A stretch of 64,000 nt of DNA, taken from contig NZ_FNWL01000005.1 of assembly GCF_900108095.1 (NCBI RefSeq), positions 181,056 through 245,055 of the forward strand. Reading direction: 5' to 3'. This document shows positions 1 to 9,550 of the stretch, piece by piece; the first letter of the stretch is position 1, and every line of letters starts with the position of its first letter. Both the position numbers and the translations under genes were made by a program. A model generated the notes under the pieces. It was not told the origin of the DNA and searched no databases. It worked only from the letters and a program-made list of their open reading frames with translations. The DNA comes from Natronorubrum sediminis. Its GTDB lineage: Archaea; Halobacteriota; Halobacteria; Halobacteriales; Natrialbaceae.

Positions 1-895
1 GACGGTACTCTCGGCGATCGACGGCGTCGACGCCGTCGTGCATCTCGGCGGAATCGTCGGCGATCCGGCCTCAGAAATTTCGCCGAAGAAGACCCTCGAG
101 TACAATCTCCACTCGACGCAACTGCTCGCGTCGCTGTGTAAGTACCACGGCATCGATCGATTCGTCTTCGCGTCGACGTGTAGCGTCTACGGACGTGCCA
201 GCGCTGCCACGGGACGGTTGTCCGAGGAGTCAGCGCTGAACCCCGTCTCGTTGTACGCGCGCCTGAAGATCCAATCCGAACGTGTGCTCCGCGACCTCGC
301 CGACGAGAACTTTTCGCCGACGATCCTCCGAATGGCGACGGTCTACGGACAGTCGCCGCGGATGCGATTCGACCTCGTCGGTAACATTCTGCCAGCAAAG
401 GCCTACACCACGGAGACGATACCCGTCTTCGGCGGCGAGCAGTATCGCCCGAATGTCCACGTCGAAGACGCCGCTCGAGCGTACGTGACGTGCCTGAACG
501 CTCCGCTCGACGCCGTCGCCGACACGGTGTACAACGTCGGCTCGAACCAGCAAAATTACCGTATCGACGAACTCGCGACCATCGTGGCCGACTGTTTCCC
601 CGACGCGTCGATCGAGTACCACGACAACCACACCGACGAGCGAAGTTACCGCGTCGAATTCGAGAAGATTCGGACCGAACTCGGCTTCGAGCCCGAGCGC
701 TCGATTCGCGATCACTGTCTCGAGTTACGACGATCGTTCGAGGCTGGTGCCTACGACGAGTACACGAGCACCCGGTACAGCAACTACGAAACGCTCGCTC
801 GAGCGCCGAGCTACGAGGAGACGGCGGCCGTCCTCGAACTCCCGTCGTCCGGACCCAACCGACCGGCGGAAGAGCTCCCGTCGAACGAGATCTGA
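1..895 (+). CDS. NAD-dependent epimerase/dehydratase (extended SDR), 5' end outside window
   Basis: Sugar-nucleotide epimerase or dehydratase of the extended SDR family, expected to modify NDP-sugars in the cytosol with bound NAD. The reading frame is already open at base 2 (the codons before GTG 38 read TVLSAIDGVDAV, which is normal SDR sequence), so the gene starts left of the window and GTG 38 is not the true start. Visible are the FASTCSVYG strand with the catalytic Ser/Thr region and SLYARLK, the YxxxK catalytic pair, about 70 residues after position 38. The Rossmann GxxGxxG motif is missing with the N-terminus. The C-terminal part (RPNVHVEDAARA, then NVGSNQQNYRI) is typical of GalE/RmlB-like enzymes. 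Exact substrate cannot be told. It resembles the glycan genes further right and may mark the end of another such cluster. Confidence 0.88.
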   Translation, partial: TVLSAIDGVDAVVHLGGIVGDPASEISPKKTLEYNLHSTQLLASLCKYHGIDRFVFASTCSVYGRASAATGRLSEESALNPVSLYARLKIQSERVLRDLADENFSPTILRMATVYGQSPRMRFDLVGNILPAKAYTTETIPVFGGEQYRPNVHVEDAARAYVTCLNAPLDAVADTVYNVGSNQQNYRIDELATIVADCFPDASIEYHDNHTDERSYRVEFEKIRTELGFEPERSIRDHCLELRRSFEAGAYDEYTSTRYSNYETLARAPSYEETAAVLELPSSGPNRPAEELPSNEI

Positions 896-1008
896 GCGAA
901 AGAGAGTACGAGAAAAACGAGTACGAAAGCGCGCGGGAACGGGGAGGAGACGAGAAAGACTATGTGGGTCCGTTGGCTTCATCGTGACAGTTCACTCTCC
1001 TGCGTAAT

Positions 1009-4000
1009 ATGCAGCCAACACGTCCCTATCGAACGAATCGCGATCTGTTTTCGAATCACTACCTCGACGAACAACTCCCCAAAACCGACGCGTGGCGTGA
1101 CGTCGACGACGACGAGTTGCAAGCCGCGTTCGACGCCGTCTCCGACCTGTGGGAACGCGAGCGAGCGACGGCCCCGAAACGCAACGAATCGCAACTCGAG
1201 GAGACGTTCATCCGGCCGATCTTTCGACTGCTGGGGATTCCATTCGAGGTCGAAGCGAAGACGGATCGGACCCGGAGACGCCCTGACTACGCGTTCTTCG
1301 ACACCGAAGAAACCGCTCGAGACGCGTACGATCGACGAGCGGAAGGGGGAGATTTCTACGCGAACGCGCTCGCAGTCGCAGACGCCAAACGCTGGGGTCG
1401 GCCACTCGACACCCGCGGCAGCGGCGACCACCGGCGGGATTTCGAGAATCCGAGCTACCAGATCCACGTCTACTTACAGGAGACGCCGGCCGAGTGGGCC
1501 GTCCTCACCGACGGAAAGACGTGGCGACTCTACTACGGGCCGACGAGCCACCGACTCGACTCCTACTACGAGATCGACCTCCCGACGCTCCTCGAGTGCG
1601 GCGATCTTTCGGACTTCAAGTACTTCTACCTCTTCTTCCGCCACGAGGCATTCCGTGCGGACGGCCGCGGCGACCGGTTTCTCGACGACGTCTACGCAGA
1701 ATCGAGCGTCTTCGCGCAGGAACTCGGTGCGGACCTCCAGGACAACATCTACGAGGCGATTACGGTCCTCGCAGCGGGCTACCTCGAGTATCCCGAAAAC
1801 GACGTCGGCGAGGCGGACCTCGAACTCGTCCACGACAGCTCGCTCATCTATCTGTATCGCCTGATATTCGTCCTCTACGCGGAGAGCGACGGCCGCGACC
1901 TACTCGATACGTCCAACGAGATTTACGAACGATCGTACAGCCTCCACTCGCTCAAACAGACCGTGGCCGCCGAACTCGACGGGGCGACGAACACGTATCA
2001 CAGCTGGCAAAACACGCTCGAGTCGCGGCTAGCTGACCTGTTCGCGCTCGTCGATCGGGGTAGCGAATCGCAGGGAATTCCCCCCGGAGAGCTCTCCGTG
2101 CCGGCGTACAACGGTGGCCTGTTTCGCACCGATCCGGACGAGACCGATAGTCCGGAAGCCCGATTCCTCGCGGCGAACTCCATCGGCGATGAGCACCTCG
2201 CGACCGTCATCGATCTGCTCACGCGAAGCGAGGCAACCGAGGGCGACGGGAAGACCTTCGTCGACTACTCCTCGCTCGACGTTCGCCATCTCGGCAGCAT
2301 CTACGAGGGGTTGCTCGAGTACCAACTCTCGATTGCCGACGAACCGATGGCCCTCGAGGACGGCGAGTACGTCGTCGCCGAGGCGGACGCCCCAGCCGAG
2401 GAAATCGCCGTCGCTGCGGGCGAGGTGTACCTCTCGACCGACAGCGGCGAGCGCAAATCGACGGGATCGTACTACACCCCTGAACCGGTCGTCGAGTACA
2501 TCGTCGAGGAGACACTCGAGCCCCTCGTCGCGGAGATTCGTCGGGACCTCGTCGGCCAGAGCCCGCACGGAGGCAATCGAGGCTTTGCCGACGAGTTCGC
2601 CGAACGGGTGTTCGAACTGAACGTCCTCGATCCCGCAATGGGCAGCGGGCACTTCCTGACGAACGCCGTCGACTATCTCGCTCGAGAGATCGTCGACGCC
2701 CAGGAGCGCCAGGCGGGCCAGGACGGCCTCGAGACGGTCGACGACGACCACGACATCAACTGGGCGCGCCGGCAGGTCGCCCAGCGGTGTATCTACGGCG
2801 TCGATCTCAACCCGCTCGCCGTCGAGTTGGCGAAGGTGTCGCTGTGGCTCCGAACGCTCGCTGCGGAGCAGCCACTGGCGTTTCTCGACCACCACCTGAA
2901 GGCCGGGAACTCACTGGTCGGAAGCGACATCGAGTCGATCGAGGGACTGGAGTCAGCGGGCCCGGGCGATGGTCAAAACGCCACGTTAGCCGACTTCGGC
3001 ATCGCACGAAAGGGGACGATCGAACAGTTACTCCACATCTATCAGGACTTCATCGCCATCGAGAACCGAGACCTCGCCGACGTCAAGCAGATGGAAGCCA
3101 AGTACGACGAGTTCGAGCGGAACAAACTTCGCCAGCGACTCGAAGCGATGGCACACGTCCAGACGGCGGCCGACGTTGGCCTGTCGGTCCCGGACGGAGC
3201 GTACGAGCGGATGGCCAGGGCGCTCGAGGACGACTCCCGCTGGGCCGACCTGGAGGGAACGGAGTGGTTCCGGACAGCACAGGAGTGGGCCGCTCGCGAC
3301 CGGTACTTCCACTGGCGACTCGAGTACCCCGAAGTCTTCTACACCGACTCGGGAGCCGAACGCGAGTCCGGCGGATTCGACGCCGTCATCGGCAATCCGC
3401 CGTGGGTCAGGAGCATCACACTCAAGCGGGCCGATGTCGACCTTTGGAACTATTACGGAACGCAGTACGAGGCCGCCTCGAGCGGGGAGTTCGACAGCTA
3501 TCTCTGTTTTATCGAACACGGACTCGAGTTACTCGCCGACGACGGCGAGTTCGGGTACATCGTCCCGAACAAGTGGCTCACGTCTCAGGCGGGCGAATCC
3601 CTCCGATCGTACATCGGCGAGCGAGGCGGCCTCGAGCAACTCGTCGACTTCGGCTCCTACCAGTTGTTCGACGGCATCACGACCTACTCCTGCGTGCTTT
3701 TGGCGAACGGCGACGAGACGCAAGGTGTCGATATCTGGCAGTTAGTGGCGCCCGCATCCGAAGGGGAGACGCCACTCCCCGACGACGACAGTGAGTGGCA
3801 AAACGGCACGGTCGACCACGAAACGCTCGACGGTAATCCGTGGTCGTTCGACATCGGCCCCGTCGGTGCACTCTTCGATCGACTATCCGAGAATCCGACG
3901 CTCGACGATATCGCGAGCGTTTTCAAAGGAATCGGCACGAACGCTGATCCGGTGTACCTGCTCGAGCGAACCGAGGAGGGCTACTACTCGAGCGAACTCG

Positions 4001-5298
4001 AGCGAGCCGTCGCTATCGAAGAGGAACTGCTCGAACCAGCGCTCAAGGGGTCGGATATCGATCGGTACGCATTCGATCGGGATCGCGTACTGCTGTTCCC
4101 ATACGAGACGACCGAGGCGGGCGTCGAACTGTACTCGAAGGAGACGCTCGAGACGGAGTTCCCCGAGGCCTGGTCGTATCTGCGTGAGGTGCGAGAGACG
4201 CTCGAGGACAGGGAGAGTGGCCGGTACCGCGACACGCCGGAGTGGTATCAGTTCGGTCGGCCACAGAATATGCGTCGGGCCCGGGAAGCCAAAGTCGTCG
4301 TCCCCGACGTGGTCGACGAGGGGACGGCAGCGATCGATACGGACGGCCGCGCGATTCTGGACACCGTCTACGGCATTCAATCCGAGGCGTACGACAGGCG
4401 GTTTCTCACCGCGTTGCTCAACTCGGATCTGTTGAGCGCGTTCTTGGCTCACGCCGGCACCGACCTTCGTGGCGGGTATGTCCGGATGAAAACCGCCTAC
4501 CTCAACCCGTTTCCCGTGCCATCACTCGAGTTCGACGGGGCCATCGACTCGCTTTCGGCCGACCGTCTCACCGATCTCGAGGCGTACGCGACAGGAGAAA
4601 CCGAGTCGTTGCCCCTCGAACGAGCACGGCCGCGAGACCTGTACGAAGTCGTCTGTGGCGCGGTTGACCGTCGCCAACAGTACACGGCGCAATTTCGCGA
4701 ACTGAACCTGCGCCTGCGCGACTATCTCGGTCGGTACGACGACGGGAACGCGCTCGAGGAACTGCCCGAGTACCAGCCGCCGGCCGGCATCGCCGACTCG
4801 ATCCTTTCCGAAACGACGGCGACCCGAGACGGGCTTCGATTCGGCTCCGTCGATATCGAGGAAGACGAGTCGACGCTGACCATTTACCTGAGCGCGAGGT
4901 ACAAACCTGACGACGACGCGGCGTTCGACACCGACCGCTGGGGGTACACGGAAACAGCGCTCGAGCCGGCGATTACGTTCGTCGGCCTCGACGACGTGAC
5001 CCGGGTGCTGGTCCGAGAGTTCGTCCCAGTGGCGCTCGAGGAAGCCGGCGGATTCGCCAACGTCCGAGAAACGGCGACGAAGACGAACTCGCTGATCGAC
5101 CGACTGAACGCGCTCACCCTCCCCGCTGTCGGGGACGTCGAAACCGGCCTCGAGCAGTTCCGGCAGACGAAGTCGGCCGCCGAAACACTCGAGTACCAAA
5201 TCGAGCGAATCGATCACGGTATCGAAGACAGTTTGTACGACCTGTACGGCCTTACGAACGAGGAAATCGCGGCGCTCGAGCAGGCCATCGGTGAGTGA
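1009..5298 (+). CDS. Type IIG-like restriction-modification enzyme (nuclease plus N6-adenine methyltransferase)
   Basis: A 1429-residue single-chain restriction-modification protein that should both methylate adenine and cut DNA. Near the N-terminus RRPDYAFF (PD at residues 92-93) followed by VADAKRW (DAK at 125-127) fits a PD-(D/E)xK nuclease. Methyltransferase motif I, LDPAMGSGHF, lies near residue 539, and motif IV, NPPW, at residues 796-799, marking a gamma-class N6-adenine methylase of the Eco57I type. The remaining roughly 500 residues should contain the target-recognition domain. No separate specificity or helicase gene lies beside it, so it is probably self-contained. It could alternatively belong to the PglX-like family of phage-defence methylases, but no BREX partners are seen. 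It stands 113 bp after the epimerase and opens an accessory stretch (transporter, two toxin-antitoxin cassettes). Recognition site unknown. Confidence 0.88.
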   Translation: MQPTRPYRTNRDLFSNHYLDEQLPKTDAWRDVDDDELQAAFDAVSDLWERERATAPKRNESQLEETFIRPIFRLLGIPFEVEAKTDRTRRRPDYAFFDTEETARDAYDRRAEGGDFYANALAVADAKRWGRPLDTRGSGDHRRDFENPSYQIHVYLQETPAEWAVLTDGKTWRLYYGPTSHRLDSYYEIDLPTLLECGDLSDFKYFYLFFRHEAFRADGRGDRFLDDVYAESSVFAQELGADLQDNIYEAITVLAAGYLEYPENDVGEADLELVHDSSLIYLYRLIFVLYAESDGRDLLDTSNEIYERSYSLHSLKQTVAAELDGATNTYHSWQNTLESRLADLFALVDRGSESQGIPPGELSVPAYNGGLFRTDPDETDSPEARFLAANSIGDEHLATVIDLLTRSEATEGDGKTFVDYSSLDVRHLGSIYEGLLEYQLSIADEPMALEDGEYVVAEADAPAEEIAVAAGEVYLSTDSGERKSTGSYYTPEPVVEYIVEETLEPLVAEIRRDLVGQSPHGGNRGFADEFAERVFELNVLDPAMGSGHFLTNAVDYLAREIVDAQERQAGQDGLETVDDDHDINWARRQVAQRCIYGVDLNPLAVELAKVSLWLRTLAAEQPLAFLDHHLKAGNSLVGSDIESIEGLESAGPGDGQNATLADFGIARKGTIEQLLHIYQDFIAIENRDLADVKQMEAKYDEFERNKLRQRLEAMAHVQTAADVGLSVPDGAYERMARALEDDSRWADLEGTEWFRTAQEWAARDRYFHWRLEYPEVFYTDSGAERESGGFDAVIGNPPWVRSITLKRADVDLWNYYGTQYEAASSGEFDSYLCFIEHGLELLADDGEFGYIVPNKWLTSQAGESLRSYIGERGGLEQLVDFGSYQLFDGITTYSCVLLANGDETQGVDIWQLVAPASEGETPLPDDDSEWQNGTVDHETLDGNPWSFDIGPVGALFDRLSENPTLDDIASVFKGIGTNADPVYLLERTEEGYYSSELERAVAIEEELLEPALKGSDIDRYAFDRDRVLLFPYETTEAGVELYSKETLETEFPEAWSYLREVRETLEDRESGRYRDTPEWYQFGRPQNMRRAREAKVVVPDVVDEGTAAIDTDGRAILDTVYGIQSEAYDRRFLTALLNSDLLSAFLAHAGTDLRGGYVRMKTAYLNPFPVPSLEFDGAIDSLSADRLTDLEAYATGETESLPLERARPRDLYEVVCGAVDRRQQYTAQFRELNLRLRDYLGRYDDGNALEELPEYQPPAGIADSILSETTATRDGLRFGSVDIEEDESTLTIYLSARYKPDDDAAFDTDRWGYTETALEPAITFVGLDDVTRVLVREFVPVALEEAGGFANVRETATKTNSLIDRLNALTLPAVGDVETGLEQFRQTKSAAETLEYQIERIDHGIEDSLYDLYGLTNEEIAALEQAIGE

Positions 5299-5378
5299 CG
5301 GTCACTACACGCAGAATACCATTCCACTATCTGATAGTTTGCGCTCTCCGATCAGTGGGTACGGATAGTGATCACGCG

Positions 5379-6374
5379 TCATCCTCTGCTACACAAGACA
5401 GCGGGATCGAACGGCCACCACTCCCGATTTTTGATCCCGATGTGAATTTGGGCGATAATTCCTAAGAGTGGGAGCTCTAACAGCGGCCCGATGACCAGTG
5501 CCAGTGGAATGAGTGGTTCGTGTGGAAACGCGACAACCGCAATCGCAAGCGCTGTCGGGGAGTTTCGTGAGAGGATGGTGTTGTTGAAGCAGACCATTTC
5601 TTCGTAGGAGAACGACAACAAGCGACCCACGCCGAAACCGATCCCGAGGGTAATTGCATAGAAGGCGATCACGGGAACAGCAAGCAGTGCGAGCAGTCCG
5701 GGGTTTGCAAGGATAACTTCGCCCTGTGAGGCGAACATCGCCCCGATAGCGAGGCTCAAGAAGACGATCTGGATCGGACTGAGTTTTGGAAGAAACCGTT
5801 GTGTGAACCACTGTTGTCCCTTTGTCCGAACCAATCCAATACGGGCAGTCCCACCGAAGACGAGTGGCACGACGAGGACGAGTAAGACGCTCTCTAGTAA
5901 GATATCCAACGGCAACGCAATCAGTTCTCCTGCGAATGCGTACAGGTAGATCGGAAGCAAAATCAGTTGGAGGACGAGATTATACGGGAGAACGGAGGTC
6001 GCTAGTGGAACGTCCCCATCGGCGATATCGGTGAAGATGAGATACCAGTCCGTACATGGCGTGACCATCAACATGATGAGACCAACCCACAGTGCCGGAT
6101 GGTCGCGAAGGAAAAGGGCCCCCAAACCAACGGCTAACAATGGACTCCAGATGAAGTTAATCAGGAGGCTCGACCCGACGACACGCCGGTTTCTGAACGC
6201 CGACCGGAGTCGTGAAAGTGGAATCCCAGTGAACGCTGCAAACAGCATCACCATCAAAAACGGCAGAATCAGTTGATCTGCGACGGTAGGGACACCAGTC
6301 ACTTGTCCGAGCACCAATCCACCAACGATGGCGACCAGAACAAACACCGACTGGTATTTTTCGACGTACTTCAT
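5379..6374 (-). CDS. ACR3-like / bile acid:sodium symporter family permease
   Basis: Integral membrane transporter of the bile acid:sodium symporter superfamily, 331 residues with about ten hydrophobic segments. The segment MLMVTPCTDWYLIFT near residue 118 resembles the conserved Cys-containing helix of ACR3 arsenite exporters, so arsenite or another oxyanion is a possible substrate. This is inference, because no arsR, arsA or arsC lies beside it and the classic ACR3 motif is not perfectly matched. ATG at 6374 follows a short spacer. It is convergent with the restriction-modification gene and separated by 400 bp from the TA cassettes, so it may belong to the same acquired segment. Confidence 0.75.
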   Translation of the reverse strand: MKYVEKYQSVFVLVAIVGGLVLGQVTGVPTVADQLILPFLMVMLFAAFTGIPLSRLRSAFRNRRVVGSSLLINFIWSPLLAVGLGALFLRDHPALWVGLIMLMVTPCTDWYLIFTDIADGDVPLATSVLPYNLVLQLILLPIYLYAFAGELIALPLDILLESVLLVLVVPLVFGGTARIGLVRTKGQQWFTQRFLPKLSPIQIVFLSLAIGAMFASQGEVILANPGLLALLAVPVIAFYAITLGIGFGVGRLLSFSYEEMVCFNNTILSRNSPTALAIAVVAFPHEPLIPLALVIGPLLELPLLGIIAQIHIGIKNREWWPFDPAVLCSRG

Positions 6375-6643
6375 CTGATCAGAGATATCGTCTCTTGTGG
6401 CTTATGGGCTGTGTCTCCCGGAAAATCCGCTCTTCGGTAAATAACTGTAGCCACGTGAAGACGAAGATGGATACACAGTGACAACGCCTGTGTTCGCGTG
6501 CGTTGGAAACGCTGGCGTCGGTGGTCGGTCACGGTTCATATCTTCAATACCAACCAACTGCTCAATAACCGGACGGTTCGGCGACAGCGGTGTTCTCAGC
6601 AATGTTGATTGCGGATCGCGCGATACACGCGCTCAAAATTCAT
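6375..6643. other. Noncoding stretch between permease and TA cassettes
   Basis: No convincing gene. Short open frames on both strands lack family features and sensible composition. The stretch ends at the first copy of the chorismate-mutase 3'-end repeat. Confidence 0.5.
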
Positions 6644-6676
6644 GCCACCTATTCTCACGCTGCTCGGCCTTGTTCA
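6644..6676. repeat. Direct repeat copy A of the chorismate mutase 3' end (att-like)
   Basis: 33 bp matching the true 3' end of the chorismate mutase gene at 8181. Read on the minus strand it encodes LNKAEQRENR, against LNKVEQRENR in the real gene, but the stop codon is replaced and the frame runs on for four more codons. It differs from copy B at 6 of 33 positions by my count. It forms the left boundary of the VapBC-like cassette. Confidence 0.8.
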
Positions 6677-6733
6677 AATAGACAATATCCAATGTGCGAA
6701 CAGATAAAACACCAATAGCTATACCATTGGTTC

Positions 6734-6771
6734 TCTTATAGTGGTAAGATTCTTTTTCTATGGCACCATAG
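6734..6771 (+). promoter_or_regulatory. Promoter and palindromic operator candidate of the VapBC-like pair
   Basis: A TATA-like CTTATAG lies at about 6734-6740, roughly 40 bp before the antitoxin ATG. A perfect palindrome CTATGG-CA-CCATAG occupies 6758-6771, between the expected transcription start and the start codon. Autoregulation by the AbrB-type antitoxin is known for this family. The site assignment is inference. Confidence 0.5.
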
Positions 6772-6779
6772 CCACAACT

Positions 6780-7025
6780 ATGTCAGCAGAAACGGACGGG
6801 CAGGGGAGGTTGTACATCCCCAAAGATGTGCGAGAAAAATACGGGGAGAAGTACCACATCGTCACGTACGAGGATAGAATTGAACTCGTTCCGGTCGCGG
6901 ACGACCCACTCGCTGCAGTCCGCGAAGCGGCAGGCGAGTTACGTGACGCGTCCGTCAACGATGTTCGAGCCGACATCGAAGCAGAAGCGAAAGCTGAGGC
7001 CCGCAAGAAAGGGGACGATAGATGA
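6780..7025 (+). CDS. AbrB/SpoVT-like antitoxin (VapB-type)
   Basis: 81-residue DNA-binding antitoxin. The N-terminal half (MSAETDGQGRLYIPKDVREK, then a short strand VTYEDRIELVPV) is the swapped-hairpin AbrB fold: a GRLYIPKDVR strand-turn of the type seen in MazE/VapB proteins. The C-terminal half is a charged helix rich in Ala, Glu and Lys, suited to wrapping a toxin. I chose the ATG at 6780 because the GTG 39 bp upstream would add a hydrophobic stretch foreign to the family and would cover the palindrome. The stop overlaps the ATG of the PIN toxin (ATGA), so the two are translationally coupled. Expected role: neutralise the neighbouring RNase and repress its own promoter. Confidence 0.82.
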   Translation: MSAETDGQGRLYIPKDVREKYGEKYHIVTYEDRIELVPVADDPLAAVREAAGELRDASVNDVRADIEAEAKAEARKKGDDR

Positions 7026-7405
7026 CGGTTTACGTCGAAACCGACTTTTTACTCGCGCTCGCCAAAGACTCAGACTGGTTGCAGCAATCAGCAGAAGAAG
7101 CCCTCAACGAGTACGACGTAGAAACGTCGGCCTTCTCCTATCTCGAACTCCTTCTCGCCCGCGAACGGTACGAGTTCGAGTACGTACCACTCGTGGCAAA
7201 TCTACTCGAACTCGTCCCTGTCCGAAACGAGGAAGAGCGACAAATCGTTCTGAAGGCCGTCAACTACTACGACGAGGGAATGACGTCGTTCGATGCGTTC
7301 CACGCCGCAACTGCAGAAACACGGACGTTGAACGTGCTCTCATCGGAGAAAGACTACGAAGACATTGAGGTGGAGCGAGTCCCGCTCGAACCTGCTGATG
7401 AATGA
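7022..7405 (+). CDS. PIN-domain ribonuclease toxin (VapC-type)
   Basis: 127-residue PIN-domain protein, the usual size of VapC toxins, which cleave RNA (often tRNA or rRNA) using Mg2+ bound by acidic residues. Visible acidic positions are ETDFLL (Asp8), SYLELLL (Glu near 41), SFDAFHAA (Asp near 85) and SSEKDYED near 105, matching the four-acid PIN layout. ATG overlaps the antitoxin stop by 4 bp. The gene lies between direct-repeat copies A and B, so the pair forms a compact mobile-looking cassette of about 0.75 kb with no integrase of its own. Target RNA unknown. Confidence 0.85.
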   Translation: MTVYVETDFLLALAKDSDWLQQSAEEALNEYDVETSAFSYLELLLARERYEFEYVPLVANLLELVPVRNEEERQIVLKAVNYYDEGMTSFDAFHAATAETRTLNVLSSEKDYEDIEVERVPLEPADE

Positions 7406-7427
7406 CGTAGCAGTATCTTCGTCGCGG

Positions 7428-7460
7428 GCTACCGATTCTCACATTGCTCAACCTTGTTCA
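7428..7460. repeat. Direct repeat copy B of the chorismate mutase 3' end
   Basis: 33 bp homologous to copies A and C. On the minus strand it encodes LNKVEQCENR followed directly by TAG, so it keeps the whole gene end including the stop. Differences from copy C fall largely at third codon positions, which points to an origin as coding DNA. It separates the two TA cassettes. Confidence 0.85.
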
Positions 7461-7516
7461 GGTCTTAGACTGATGTTACAGATTTCGCCTACTTTACCGG
7501 TTTCTGGTATATCTAC

Positions 7517-7801
7517 TCAGTCGTCGTCAGCGGTATACGCGCCTCCACGACGTTTGATTCGAGCAACGACCATTCGGTACTCGTCTTGATCGAACGTGAC
7601 CGCGAGACGGAACTCACCAATACGTACCTTACGGCGTGGACTGTTCTGGAGCGGTTCGCCATAGTCCGGTGGGTCTCGCCACGGAGAATCGACGATTTCG
7701 TCGAGTTTGTCGATAATGCGTTGCTGCTCGTTCGGATTGAGTGCATCGAGGTCGTCCTGTGCTTTCGATGCGAGTTCCCACGCCCACCCGTCGTCACTCA
7801 T
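7517..7801 (-). CDS. RelE/ParE-type toxin
   Basis: 94-residue RelE-superfamily protein. The fold signature is visible as WAWELASKAQDDLDAL (helix 1), QQRIIDKLDEIV (helix 2), then RRKVRIGEFRLAVTFD and YRMVVARIKRRGGAY, the Arg-rich strands that hold catalytic residues in ribosome-dependent mRNA interferases. RelE-type toxins cut mRNA on the ribosome, ParE-type block gyrase. Sequence alone does not decide between them. The ATG at 7801 is preferred over a GTG-like start nine codons upstream, because it gives an 8-bp overlap with the antitoxin gene and a standard N-terminus. Transcribed after the RHH antitoxin in one unit. Confidence 0.85.
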   Translation of the reverse strand: MSDDGWAWELASKAQDDLDALNPNEQQRIIDKLDEIVDSPWRDPPDYGEPLQNSPRRKVRIGEFRLAVTFDQDEYRMVVARIKRRGGAYTADDD

Positions 7802-8078
7802 TCGTGTCGCTAGTGCCGAATCGTTCACGTGCTTCTTCGGCGCTCATCGTCCGTTCTTCACGAACGTCTTCTTCAGCTTTGAGGAGCGCAACGAGTTCAT
7901 CGCGGTCGAACGTAGGGTGTTCGACGGCATCGCGTAAGGTATACCGAATAAATTCGCTCCGACTGTTGAATCCTCGTCCTTGCCACGTGTCTTCGATCTC
8001 GTTGAGAAACGACCGTGTGACTTTGAAGTTTACCGTGACGATCTCGTCGTCGCCGTTGTTTGTGGCCGCTTCGGACAT
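7794..8078 (-). CDS. Ribbon-helix-helix antitoxin
   Basis: 94-residue CopG/RHH-type antitoxin. IVTVNFKVTRSFLNEIEDTWQGRGFNSRSEFIRYTLRDAV (residues 13-52) is a standard ribbon followed by two helices, with the RSEFIR segment typical of haloarchaeal members. The C-terminal half, rich in Glu and Arg (LVALLKAEEDVREERTMSAEEARERFG), should bind and block the RelE-like toxin. It is first in a two-gene unit and its stop overlaps the toxin start by 8 bp. It lies between repeat copies B and C and runs in the same direction as the downstream chorismate mutase operon, but is separate from it. Confidence 0.85.
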   Translation of the reverse strand: MSEAATNNGDDEIVTVNFKVTRSFLNEIEDTWQGRGFNSRSEFIRYTLRDAVEHPTFDRDELVALLKAEEDVREERTMSAEEARERFGTSDTNE

Positions 8079-8180
8079 ACGCCTGTATTACCTGCGTGTT
8101 ACTGTAGGTGTTTCGGCGTCCGAACGCTGAAGCTGTTGGCGAGGTGAAACAGTAGTAGATCCGTAAAATTAGTGCCGTTT

Positions 8181-8213
8181 GCTACCGGTTCTCACGCTGC
8201 TCTACTTTGTTCA
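8181..8213. repeat. Direct repeat copy C: native 3' end of the chorismate mutase gene
   Basis: The 3' end of the real chorismate mutase gene (LNKVEQRENR plus stop on the minus strand). Copies A and B downstream are diverged duplicates, which is the pattern left when elements integrate at a gene end and restore it. Confidence 0.85.
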
Positions 8214-8504
8214 GTTCGATCAACAGTCGGAAAATCGCCTTGACGAGGTTCGCATCGACGTCGAATTGTTCCGCGTTCGTCCCTGCCCGATCCATCACCT
8301 GTTGTTCTTGTGACTCGTCGGTCGTTGGAAGGCCCTGCTCGTCCTTGACCTGTGCTATCGTGTCCGCAACGTACGTTCGTTGGGCGATGAGTTCGACGAT
8401 CTCGCGATCGATCGATTGAATTTCCTCGCGCAGTTCGTCGAGGGTCATCTCGTCGGGCGTTCGGGCATCCGTTCCACCGTCAGTTGCTGTCTCAGATTCT
8501 CGAG

Positions 8505-8508
<4 letters not shown>
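8182..8508 (-). CDS. aroQ: Chorismate mutase (AroQ type)
   Basis: Converts chorismate to prephenate in phenylalanine and tyrosine synthesis. The 108-residue protein has a polar N-terminal tail of about 20 residues, then the all-helical AroQ domain: LDELREEIQSIDREIVELIAQR (helix 1 with its active-site Arg), TIAQVKDEQGLP with the conserved Lys, and a C-terminal helix VKAIFRLLIELNKVEQ. It overlaps the upstream shikimate kinase gene by 4 bp, placing two steps of the aromatic pathway in one operon. The extreme 3' end is present twice more downstream, next to the TA cassettes, yet the gene itself is intact. Confidence 0.93.
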
Positions 8509-9377
<869 letters not shown>

Positions 9378-9550
9378 ACTCGCACACTCTCAAAGCGTCT
9401 ATTTACGGCTGACGGTCTCGACGACGCTGTGCAGTAGTATTCAAATTCGGACACGAGCGGCTGAGGACGATCAGCGAGTGACACCAATCACTCTCCGTGC
9501 CGGACGACAGAACGGACCGTTTTTCCGAGAACCGACCGAATAGCCACCCA

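Noticed and set aside
6402..6681. Short frames between permease and VapBC-like cassette
   Set aside because: No conserved features, and they run into the att-like repeat. Not supported as genes.
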